DNA of 64,000 bases from Rhodanobacteraceae bacterium ZG21-1 (GTDB lineage: Bacteria; Pseudomonadota; Gammaproteobacteria; Xanthomonadales; Rhodanobacteraceae). The position numbers and the translations under genes were made by a program. The notes beneath the pieces were generated by a model. The model had not been told where the DNA came from, did not search any database, and saw only the letters and a list, made by a program, of their open reading frames with translations. Positions 34,820 through 42,448 of this stretch are shown here, piece after piece. Position 1 is the stretch's first letter, and every line of letters starts with the position of its first letter. Where the stretch lies: the NCBI GenBank assembly GCA_021390615.1, contig JAJEJU010000025.1:1488001-1552000 (forward strand). The letters run 5' to 3'.

Positions 34820-36553
34820 ATGCGCGGCCGCATCCCCGACAGTTTCATCGACGAACTGCTCGCCCGCGTCGACATCGTCGACGTGATCGAGCGGCGCGTG
34901 CCGATGAAGAAGGCCGGGCGCGAATGGACCGCCTGCTGCCCGTTCCACAACGAGCGCACGCCATCGTTCTACGTCAGCCCGGCCAAGCAGTTCTTCCATT
35001 GCTTCGGCTGCGGCGCGCACGGCAGCGCGATCAAGTTCCTGATGGATTACGAGCGGCTGGAATTCCCCGACGCGGTGGAGGAACTGGCGCAGTCGGTCGG
35101 CCTGAAAGTGCCCTACGAGGGCGGCCGCGACGAACGTCCGCGCGAAGACAAGACCGATCTGTACGCCCTGCTCGACGCCAGCGCCGGCTGGTACGCCGGC
35201 GAGCTGCCGAAGAGCGCCGAGGCGCAGGCCTACTGCCGCAAGCGCGGCCTGGATGCCGACACCATCGCGCGCTTCCGCCTGGGCTGGGCGCCGGCCGGCT
35301 ACGACGGCGTGATCAAGGCGCTGGGCAGCAGCGAGCGGCGCATGCAGCTACTCAACGAGGCCGGCATGGTCGCCACCGGCGAGCGCGGCCACAAATACGA
35401 CCGCTTCCGCGAGCGGCTGATGTTCCCGATCCTGGATCGCCGCGGCCGCGTGATCGCCTTCGGCGGCCGGGTGCTGTCGGCGGAACAGTCGCCGAAATAC
35501 CTCAATTCACCCGAGACGCCACTGTTCCACAAAGGCCGCGAACTGTTCGCGCTGTGGCAGGTGAAGCAGGCCAACGCCAGCCTGCAGCGCATCGTGGTGG
35601 TGGAAGGCTATATGGACGTGATCGCGCTGCATCAGGCCGGCCTGCCGATCGCGGTGGCCACCCTGGGCACCGCGACCACCCCCGACCACACCGAGATCCT
35701 GTTCCGCGCCGCGCCCGACGTGGTGTTCTGCTTCGACGGCGACCGCGCCGGCCGCAGCGCCGCGTGGAAGGCGCTGGAGTCGGCGCTGCCGCGCCTGCGC
35801 GACGGCCGCCAGGCCTATTTCCTGTTCCTGCCCGACGGCGAGGACCCTGACAGCCTGGTGCGCAAGGAAGGCAAGACGGGCTTCGAGCAGCGCCTGAAGC
35901 AGGCCACCCCGCTGTCCGACTACTTCTTCGGCGAACTGGCGCAGGACGTCGACATGGCCAGCCTGGACGGCCGCGCGCGGCTGGCCGAACGCGCGCGCCC
36001 GCTGATCGCCAAGCTGCCGGACGGCGCCTTCCGCGACCTGATGGCCGACGAACTGGAAAAGCGCAGCGGCGCACGTGCCCTGCTGCAGCCCGATCCGTCC
36101 GCGCACCGTGCGGTGCAGCGCCCGGTGGCGGTGCAGCGCAGCCTGGTGCGCAGTGCGGTGGCCCTGCTGCTGGCCCAGCCGGGCCTGGCCGACCTGGTCG
36201 AGAAGCCCTACCGCTTCCTGCACCTGGACAAGCCAGGCGTGGGCCTGCTGGCCGAATTGCTGGACATTGCGCGCAGCCGCCCGGGTATCCATCCGGCCAC
36301 GCTGGTGGAGCAGTTCGCCGAGCGCGAGGAATATGCCTCGCTGCAGAAACTGATGGCGGCGATGGTGGTGGGCGAGGCCGAACAGCAGCGGCGCGAGTTC
36401 CTCGACGCGCTGGCCCGGCTGGAGCACCAGGCCAACCTGCAGCGCAAGCACGAGCTGGAGGGACGGCTGGGCCGCCTCAGCGCCGAGGAAAAGGACGAAC
36501 TGCGCCGCCTCTTGCCGATCCGCGAGCAATTCAGCGTCGATCCGCAGCACTGA
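34820..36553 (+). CDS. dnaG: DNA primase
   Basis: Synthesises RNA primers at the replication fork with DnaB. 577 aa. The zinc ribbon has Cys40, His43, Cys61 and Cys64 (CPFHNERTPSF, then FHCFGCG). The Toprim core has VVEGYMDVIALHQAG with the catalytic Glu and FCFDGDRAGRSA with the DxD. The C-terminal part from about residue 430 is the helicase-binding domain. The start is ATG 34820, 78 bp from the divergent S41 gene. The usual yqeY-dnaG adjacency is broken here, so dnaG must have its own promoter or a rearranged one. Confidence 0.97.
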   Translation: MRGRIPDSFIDELLARVDIVDVIERRVPMKKAGREWTACCPFHNERTPSFYVSPAKQFFHCFGCGAHGSAIKFLMDYERLEFPDAVEELAQSVGLKVPYEGGRDERPREDKTDLYALLDASAGWYAGELPKSAEAQAYCRKRGLDADTIARFRLGWAPAGYDGVIKALGSSERRMQLLNEAGMVATGERGHKYDRFRERLMFPILDRRGRVIAFGGRVLSAEQSPKYLNSPETPLFHKGRELFALWQVKQANASLQRIVVVEGYMDVIALHQAGLPIAVATLGTATTPDHTEILFRAAPDVVFCFDGDRAGRSAAWKALESALPRLRDGRQAYFLFLPDGEDPDSLVRKEGKTGFEQRLKQATPLSDYFFGELAQDVDMASLDGRARLAERARPLIAKLPDGAFRDLMADELEKRSGARALLQPDPSAHRAVQRPVAVQRSLVRSAVALLLAQPGLADLVEKPYRFLHLDKPGVGLLAELLDIARSRPGIHPATLVEQFAEREEYASLQKLMAAMVVGEAEQQRREFLDALARLEHQANLQRKHELEGRLGRLSAEEKDELRRLLPIREQFSVDPQH

Positions 36554-37148
36554 TCGCTGTTCGATACCTTCGTGCCTGCCGTTAATCCGGCGGTTGTCGT
36601 CGACAGGCGGGCCGTAGCGACGACAGGGTCGTGCCATCGAAAGCTGCGCCACCACCAAACGCCAACGCATACGATCGCCGACGAGTCGCGCTTTCAGACC
36701 AGGGCGTGTAGTCGCTTGTCGTCTAGGCTTCCGCGTGGGGCGGCTCGACATGCGCGACCGTCATGATCTCCATCAGGTCTTCAGCCGATCACGTGGCGCA
36801 TCGACTCTCGCGGCTGCGCGGGGTACGCGCAAAGGGCTCGCGATAAGCGCAAGCCATCGCTTCCCGGAACGCGAGTCAGCGGGGGTACGAAGCAGCTCCA
36901 GGGACGCTGCCGAGGTTCGACCCCGGCTCGTCAGTTGCGGACGGCCGTCGTGCTCATGAGCGCGTTCAGGCTTTCAACCTGTCACCTTGCGCACCGGCCT
37001 CCGCAGGTCTCGCGACTCACGCACGAAACGCTCCCGCCGATCGCAACGATCCCTTCCAGGAAGGCGGATCAGCGGGAAGCATCAACAAGCCACGCCGCCG
37101 CAGACGCTCGACTCGAGTTAGCTCGCGCCGGCGATGGCCGCGGCTGCC
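36554..37148. other. 595-bp gap without a recognisable gene
   Basis: Short ORFs here are compositionally biased shadows with no ribosome site. A tRNA-like T-arm (GAGGTTCGACCCC at about 36915) has no matching acceptor or anticodon arm. I see no terminator with a T-run after dnaG. The stretch may be degraded former coding DNA. Confidence 0.5.
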
Positions 37149-37724
37149 TCAGGCTGCCAGCTTCGCCGCAAACTCCGCCACGCGCCGGCCGAGCAGACGC
37201 GCGGTCTCCAGGTCGCCGGAACGCGGCGCTTCTTCCGGCGTGGCGTCCGACGGCGACACCGCCAGCGCACCGGCGAAACCGGCCGTCCAGTTCACGTCGG
37301 ACGGGCCGTGCTGCTTCTGGTTCGCCGGCTGCAGGCCGGTGCCGATCCACAGCTGGCCATGCTGCTGCGACAAGGTGAGGAAATAGCTGATGGTGGAGAA
37401 CTTGTCGCCGTTGATCGAGGCGGAATTGGTGAAGCCGGCGGCGAGCTTGTCCTTCCACGCCGAGACGAACCAGGGCTTGGAGCTGGTGTCGGCGAATTTC
37501 TTGAACTGCCAGGCCGGCCCGCCCATGTAGGTGGGGCTGCCGTAGACGATCGCGTCGTGTGCGCCCAGCGCTTCCCACGCCGTGTCCGGCAGATTGCCGT
37601 CCTGGTCGATGCGGAACACGTTGACTTCGGCGCCGGCGACGCCGGCCGCGCCCTGCTGCACGGCCTCGGCCTGCTTGGCGGTGTGGCCGTAGCCGCTGAA
37701 ATAGACGATCGCGATCTTTGCCAT
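37149..37724 (-). CDS. WrbA-like NAD(P)H:quinone oxidoreductase / flavodoxin-family protein
   Basis: 191-aa FMN-binding flavodoxin-fold protein, cytosolic, that probably reduces quinones by two electrons. The phosphate loop is YFSGYGHTAKQAEAV near the N-terminus and the isoalloxazine loop is YGSPTYMGGPAWQFKKFAD; FTNSAS is the third FMN contact. This places it in the WrbA/NAD(P)H:quinone group; its paralogues are many, so I do not give a symbol. ATG 37724 has AGGAG upstream. It is divergent from the DedA gene. Confidence 0.85.
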   Translation of the reverse strand: MAKIAIVYFSGYGHTAKQAEAVQQGAAGVAGAEVNVFRIDQDGNLPDTAWEALGAHDAIVYGSPTYMGGPAWQFKKFADTSSKPWFVSAWKDKLAAGFTNSASINGDKFSTISYFLTLSQQHGQLWIGTGLQPANQKQHGPSDVNWTAGFAGALAVSPSDATPEEAPRSGDLETARLLGRRVAEFAAKLAA

Positions 37725-37897
37725 GGGAGGCTCCTGAAGAATTGGGCGCAGCGGATTGCGCATGTGTCCAGGCTACCGTTACGCCGCGCCGTCATCAGCC
37801 CCCTGCGCCGGGACACACTGTTGCCGCCCGGGCAACGATGGGCCGCGTATGGGATGATGGAAGCCTGTTGCCACGTATCGGCTGCTGACCGGCAAGC

Positions 37898-38557
37898 ATG
37901 GACCTGCTCGAACGACTGATCACGATATTCGCCGAGAACGGCTACTGCGCGGTGTTCATCGCCCTGCTGCTGTGCGGCGCCGGCGCGCCGCTGCCGGAAG
38001 ACATCACCCTGGTCGCCGGCGGCGTGATCACCGGGCTGGGCTACGGCAACGTGCACGTGATGTTCGCCGTCTCGATGGTCGGCGTGCTGGTCGGCGATGC
38101 CGGCATGTTCCTGCTCGGCCGCCACTACGGCGCGCACATTCTGCAGTGGCGGCTGGTGGCGCGCGTGCTCACCCCGCAGCGCTACGCGCGCGTGCAGGAA
38201 AAGTTCGAACGCTACGGCAACCGCCTGATGTTCTTCGCGCGCTTCCTGCCGGGCATGCGCACGGCGGTGTTCATCACCGCCGGCACCACTCAGCGTGTCT
38301 CGCTGTCGCGTTTCCTGTTGCTGGACGGCTCGGCGGCGATGATCAGCGTGCCGTTCTGGGTCTACCTCGGCTACTTCGGCGCGAACGAGCACGACTGGCT
38401 GGTGACCTGGATCCGTCGCGGCCAGAGCAGCCTGTGGGTGCTCGGCGGGCTGATCGTGCTGGCCGTGCTGGTGCTGTGGTGGCGGCATCGCCGCCGCGCA
38501 CGCAGCCGTGCCGACGCGCCGGGCCAGGCGCAGGAAGCTTCCGAGGAGCGCCGCTAG
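37898..38557 (+). CDS. DedA-family membrane protein (VTT domain)
   Basis: 219 aa. Inner-membrane protein of the DedA/SNARE-associated family, whose members flip undecaprenyl phosphate or phospholipids. Family motifs are CGAGAPLPEDITLVAGG near the N-terminus, GDAGMFLLGRHYG, and the diagnostic FFARFLPGMRTAVFITAG with the essential Arg residues. Two or three further helices follow and a basic cytosolic tail. An excellent intrinsic terminator follows after nine bases. Confidence 0.92.
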   Translation: MDLLERLITIFAENGYCAVFIALLLCGAGAPLPEDITLVAGGVITGLGYGNVHVMFAVSMVGVLVGDAGMFLLGRHYGAHILQWRLVARVLTPQRYARVQEKFERYGNRLMFFARFLPGMRTAVFITAGTTQRVSLSRFLLLDGSAAMISVPFWVYLGYFGANEHDWLVTWIRRGQSSLWVLGGLIVLAVLVLWWRHRRRARSRADAPGQAQEASEERR

Positions 38558-38566
38558 GCCAACTTG

Positions 38567-38593
38567 AAGGCCCCCGCAAGGGGGCCTTTTTTT
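38567..38593 (+). terminator. Rho-independent terminator after the DedA gene
   Basis: AAGGCCCCC and GGGGGCCTT form a 9-bp stem with a GCAA tetraloop and run into seven Ts. It also marks the left border of the lower-GC island. Confidence 0.95.
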
Positions 38594-38651
38594 GTGGCCC
38601 GCCCCACGCGTCATGTGATATGACGGGGGCGAACAAATGGGAGGGTTGTCC

Positions 38652-39143
38652 ATGAAATTCTTTGTATTGACCATCACTTTTTGTGTGACTGCCTCCATAT
38701 TCGCATGCCATGCAAGCGGCGCAGGCAGGGGGGGCGGCCTTGTTGACAGCTCGAACGTCGATGATTCGGGAAGTAACTCACCAGACATTCGTAAAGACGC
38801 CCCCAAGGGCGTTTCCGAGGCATTTTATACGTGCATCGACAAGGCAGGCCAAAACCTCACCATCGCAGGATTTTGCATAACCAAGGAAAAGAAAGCGCAG
38901 GACGCGCGATTGAACAAGGTATATAAGGAATTGATAGCCGCTCTAAAACCAAATTCAAAGGACAGCCTCATAGCTGCCGAGAGGGCGTGGCTAGACTCCA
39001 CGAACAAAGACGGAACGTTCGAGGCGACCATCTATAGCAGTGAGCAAGTGGATGATCTGGAGCAAAGTCAAAATGACATGTTCCGCCTTTGTGAAAGAGC
39101 GAACTTGTTAGAAAAATATCTCAAACTCGCCAAAGGCAATTAA
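38652..39143 (+). CDS. Secreted DUF1311/LprI-like protein, probable immunity protein
   Basis: 163 aa from ATG 38652, with GGAGGG upstream. The signal peptide MKFFVLTITFCVTASIFAC ends in a possible lipobox (IFAC). The mature part has the DUF1311 pattern: a Cys-centred helix (FYTCIDKAGQNL), FCITKEKKAQDARLNKVYKEL and LIAAERAWLDSTNK, with three Cys residues available for disulfides. The DUF1311 domain occurs in lysozyme-inhibitor proteins such as LprI. The gene sits 46 bp upstream of an XVIPCD effector with a peptidoglycan-binding domain, the usual place for an X-T4SS immunity gene. Base composition is much lower in GC than the surroundings. The immunity role is inference. Confidence 0.75.
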   Translation: MKFFVLTITFCVTASIFACHASGAGRGGGLVDSSNVDDSGSNSPDIRKDAPKGVSEAFYTCIDKAGQNLTIAGFCITKEKKAQDARLNKVYKELIAALKPNSKDSLIAAERAWLDSTNKDGTFEATIYSSEQVDDLEQSQNDMFRLCERANLLEKYLKLAKGN

Positions 39144-39189
39144 TTCACGATAAACCACACCAGGGACAAACCATGCCAAGGAGCAGATC

Positions 39190-40608
39190 ATGTCAGGCAT
39201 TGATATTAACGACAAGAATTTACCGGGCGCTGTATATTTCGTTGTAGGACGAGGCACTGAAGGCGGCCCGGCCTCCTATCATTTGTCCATCACTGGAATT
39301 ACGGTAGGCACGTCCGATCCCTATTGGGGTGACATAAAAAGTGTCGCCCAAAGTAGCGGCCATACGCTCGGAACAATCCAAGTCGATCTGGGACAACGCG
39401 GAGATTGGCCCCTCGGCGCGACCGAAAAACGACCGCTAGCAACGGGAGAACAATCCTACGTCAACGCCATTGTCGAGCAATCATCGAACTATGCAAAAGC
39501 AAACAATCTTAAATTCACCAATGATCCGGATGGTCTTCAAACCGATCTTTTATCACACGGCGACGGCAGGAAGGGCAGGCCAGAAATAACTTTTATTGAT
39601 AAAGATACGCGAGACAGCATTAATGCTTGGGCATCATCTGACGCAGGCAAGCAATGGATCCACGCAAACATGGATTACGCCCAAGTAAAGAACGCCACGG
39701 ACACCGCCGTTTCAATGGTGAACACTTACGGCAAAAACATTCCCGAAGAACACCGGTTTGAAACGGTATGCATCCTCGCAAAAACTGCCAACCAGATGCC
39801 AGGCATGCTTGATAACTACAAAAAGGTAATGAGTGACGGCGGCAACTATGATGACCTTCTAAAGGAAGCAAAAAGCATCAAGGCAACGCATCACTACTAC
39901 GGCGGATCATTCGCCTTAAGTGTCGCCGATAGATATCAAAATGAATATGCGGACCCCACAAAACAACCAGCCCTGGACAGGGCAAATGCGAAAGTTAGCG
40001 ACCCCAACTATGATCCCTCGAAAGAAAGCAGCGACCCGGACGTCAAAGCTGCTTTAGGCGCCATCGGTCAATCAACCCACGTTCGTGCACCAGCCCAGCA
40101 TGCTGCGGAACTCCTGCAGCGTGGAGACAAAGGTGATGCTGTCGGCGAGATTCAGTCTGAACTCCGAGACCTTGGCTATAAAGATCACAAAGGCAACCCG
40201 ATCACAGCCGACCGATCCTACGGCAACGACACCAAGGCCGCAGTTGAAGCATTTCAAAAGGATCACGGCCTAGGTATCGATGGGGTGGCTGGACCCACCA
40301 CCCAGAAAACCCTGAAGGAACAGGTGCAGGCTCAGACGGATGCGCAGAGTATGCATCCCGATCTGGCCAAGTCGTACTTGCTCAGTGACCCAGCCCACCC
40401 AGCCAACGGTCTATACAGTCAGGTCTACGGCAAGCTCTCCGAACTTGATGCATCGCTGGGCCGCACGCCCGACCAGCGAACCGCGAATCTCGCCGGCTCG
40501 CTGACCGTTGCCGCCCAAGCGCAAGGCATCACTCGTGCTGACTATCTCTTACCCGATATCAAGGAAGGCTCTTTGATGTTCGTCGCCCAAAACACCTCCC
40601 CACTCTAG
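39190..40608 (+). CDS. Type IV secretion antibacterial effector (X-Tfe) with PG-binding and XVIPCD domains, ends at an amber codon
   Basis: 472 aa to the TAG at 40606. Residues 1-290 are a domain I cannot name with certainty; SSGHTLGTIQVDLGQRGDWP and HHYYGGSFALSVADRYQ suggest a lysozyme-like peptidoglycan hydrolase. Residues 307-375 form a PG_binding_1 domain (LLQRGDKGDAVGEIQSEL, FQKDHGLGIDGVAGPTTQ). Residues 396-472 match the XVIPCD secretion signal: LLSDPAHPANGLYSQV, GRTPDQRTANLAGSLTVAAQ, GITRADYLL. In this family a Gln-rich tail follows; here it is separated by an in-frame stop. The likely immunity gene lies upstream. Low GC marks it as acquired. No secretion apparatus genes are in the window. 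Confidence 0.85.
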   Translation: MSGIDINDKNLPGAVYFVVGRGTEGGPASYHLSITGITVGTSDPYWGDIKSVAQSSGHTLGTIQVDLGQRGDWPLGATEKRPLATGEQSYVNAIVEQSSNYAKANNLKFTNDPDGLQTDLLSHGDGRKGRPEITFIDKDTRDSINAWASSDAGKQWIHANMDYAQVKNATDTAVSMVNTYGKNIPEEHRFETVCILAKTANQMPGMLDNYKKVMSDGGNYDDLLKEAKSIKATHHYYGGSFALSVADRYQNEYADPTKQPALDRANAKVSDPNYDPSKESSDPDVKAALGAIGQSTHVRAPAQHAAELLQRGDKGDAVGEIQSELRDLGYKDHKGNPITADRSYGNDTKAAVEAFQKDHGLGIDGVAGPTTQKTLKEQVQAQTDAQSMHPDLAKSYLLSDPAHPANGLYSQVYGKLSELDASLGRTPDQRTANLAGSLTVAAQAQGITRADYLLPDIKEGSLMFVAQNTSPL

Positions 40609-40782
40609 ACCGTGGCCGAGGTGCAGATCGTCCAGGCGATGAATACTCCGCTCGAACAAAGCAGCGCGCAGTCTCAGCAGATAGTCCAGCAACAAGCCCA
40701 ACAGGCGCCGACCCAGGCGCAAACGCAGCAACAAGCCCAGCCGACACAGCAGGCGCCACAAGGCCCAGCGCTCACCCGCTGA
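40609..40782 (+). pseudogene. In-frame continuation of the effector: Gln-rich XVIPCD tail
   Basis: Directly after the TAG the same frame stays open for 57 codons to a TGA at 40780. It reads TVAEVQIVQAMNTPLEQSSA and continues with a Gln-rich stretch (20 of 57 residues are Gln), which is exactly how XVIPCDs end. One change, for example CAG to TAG, would explain the break and restore a 530-aa effector. It could also be a sequencing error or be read by amber suppression. Confidence 0.8.
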
Positions 40783-40889
40783 CCGTCGAGTGGGCAAAGG
40801 CGGAGATACTCCCTCAACTTTTTTGGCACGCGGCAACAGGGGCAGGTTGGCATGCTGCCTCCTGAATTACTCAAGGGTTCGTAGAGGCG

Positions 40890-41468
40890 ATGAAATGCCG
40901 GCAACTTCTGGCTCTAGCCACTGGGATGGACTTATGAAATGTGCAATCTCTCGCTCTGGTGGGCGTCGTTCTTACTGCTTCGCCAGATGCGCATGCCATT
41001 GGCACCGCGTCAACGGAACATAGCCGGGAAAGCGACATTAGCCGCACGAACTCACCGAGCGAGCGCGTAGCCACCTATCTCGACACGCCAGTACGGCATA
41101 CCGACCAAGGCGACCGGTACGCCATCCATGCCGTGTATGGCCATTTGTCGGGACGCGCTCGCGCACCATGCAGTCAATCCGACGTACCGAATGCAAGGGT
41201 TGGCGCCGTAGCGACGGACCAGGCCACGGTTGAGTCCAAGTTTTCAAATCCCGATGCGAAAAGCACCTGACTGCAGATTCAAGGCGGCTGCGGGACTTAA
41301 GCTTATTTCTGGACAGACGCGACAGGCGTGCTCAGCACTTCGGGCGCACCTTCGGACGGCGGTGACGGTAACGATGGCAATAGCATCAACCCAGACGATC
41401 CGTGCGACCTCGACTCCAGCGGCGCTCCGATCACCCATCAGGACGGATATCGCCGCTATAGCCTGTAA
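40890..41468 (+). pseudogene. Decayed gene for a secreted protein
   Basis: One frame, 192 codons long, is interrupted by TGA at 40935, TGA at 41268 and TAA at 41298. AGAGG precedes the ATG. The first part contains a signal-peptide-like segment (QSLALVGVVLTASPDAHA), and the last part a coherent acidic C-terminus (SINPDDPCDLDSSG, then THQDGYRRYSL). A GTG at 40941 would give a 109-aa product if used. I take it for a relic, possibly of a second immunity protein or exported domain. The flanks 40783-40889 and 41469-41482 hold nothing more. Confidence 0.45.
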
Positions 41469-41482
41469 AAAAACCGGGCCAG

Positions 41483-42427
41483 CTAACGCGCGAAGCAGGC
41501 AATCAGCACGGCTTCGGTGAACAGGCCGAGCACGGTGCCGAGCAGGATGGTCGCGGTGGCATCGGCCATGTAGGTGCGGCTGCGCAGCGCGAACATCGCC
41601 GCTGCGGTGGCGGTGGGCACGGCGCCGGTCATGATCGCCTGATGCGCGGGCGCGCCGGCGACGCCGAACAGCAAGGCGCCCAGCAGCATCAGCACCGGCT
41701 GCAGGAAATTCTTCACGCCCAGGTTGGCCAGCACGTTGGCGTTGATGCGGAAGCGCTCGCCGTACAGCATCAGGCCCAGCGCGAACAGCGAGGCGCCGCC
41801 AGCCGAGCCCGCCACCAGGCCCACCGAGATCGCCACCGGCTTGGGCAGCTTCACGTGGGCGAAGCTCAGCAGCATGCCCAGCACCGGCAGCCACACGATC
41901 GGGTTCAGCAGCGCCTGCCCCAGGCTGCGCAGGAACACGCGCCAGGCCTGCTCGCGCTTCGCGCCGGCATCGGGCTCGGTGAGCTGCAGCAGCACCATGG
42001 TCAGCGGCAGCATGAAGATGCTGGTGATCAGGTTGCCCACCAGCACCGCCAGAAAACCCTCCGGTCCGAACACCGCGGCCAGCACCGGCGCGCCGAAATA
42101 CGCCATGTCGGGAAACGCGCAGACCAGGGCCTGCACGGTGGACGTGCGCAGGTCGTGGCGGAACAGATAGCGGCCCATCGCCAGCGCTACCAGATAACTG
42201 CCCATCAGGCCGAACAGCAGGCAGCCGGCGAAGCCGAGGTGGCCCAGCTTCTCCGGCGCGGTGCCGATGGCGCCCTCGAACAGCGCGAACGGCAGGGCGA
42301 AACGGATCACCAGCACCGCCAGCACGCCGGCGTCGGCCGACTTCAGCAGGCCGAGCCGGCCCGACAGCCAGCCCAGCATGACCACGAAGGCGATCGGCAG
42401 CAGACCGTCGAGGATGGTTTCCAGCAC
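41483..42427 (-). CDS. AEC-family transporter (malate/malonate-type carrier)
   Basis: 314-aa inner-membrane carrier with ten hydrophobic segments. It begins MLETILDGLLPIAFVVMLGW; two pseudo-repeats contain the half-helix motifs ALPFALFEGAIG and GASLFALGLMLYGERF that are typical of the AEC fold. Bacterial members move malonate, malate or other organic acids. It is 21 bp downstream of malic enzyme and is the last gene of a four-gene run, so import of a C3-C4 acid for the enzyme is a reasonable guess. Confidence 0.88.
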   Translation of the reverse strand: MLETILDGLLPIAFVVMLGWLSGRLGLLKSADAGVLAVLVIRFALPFALFEGAIGTAPEKLGHLGFAGCLLFGLMGSYLVALAMGRYLFRHDLRTSTVQALVCAFPDMAYFGAPVLAAVFGPEGFLAVLVGNLITSIFMLPLTMVLLQLTEPDAGAKREQAWRVFLRSLGQALLNPIVWLPVLGMLLSFAHVKLPKPVAISVGLVAGSAGGASLFALGLMLYGERFRINANVLANLGVKNFLQPVLMLLGALLFGVAGAPAHQAIMTGAVPTATAAAMFALRSRTYMADATATILLGTVLGLFTEAVLIACFAR

Positions 42428-42448
42428 GCGGCGGCTTCCTGTGTGGGC

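Noticed and set aside
36890-36960. tRNA-like T-arm around GAGGTTCGACCCC
   Set aside because: No acceptor stem, D-arm or anticodon arm can be folded at proper distance; probably chance or a very old relic.
38594-41482. Mobile element carrying the effector island
   Set aside because: No transposase, integrase, terminal inverted repeats or tRNA target found at either end.
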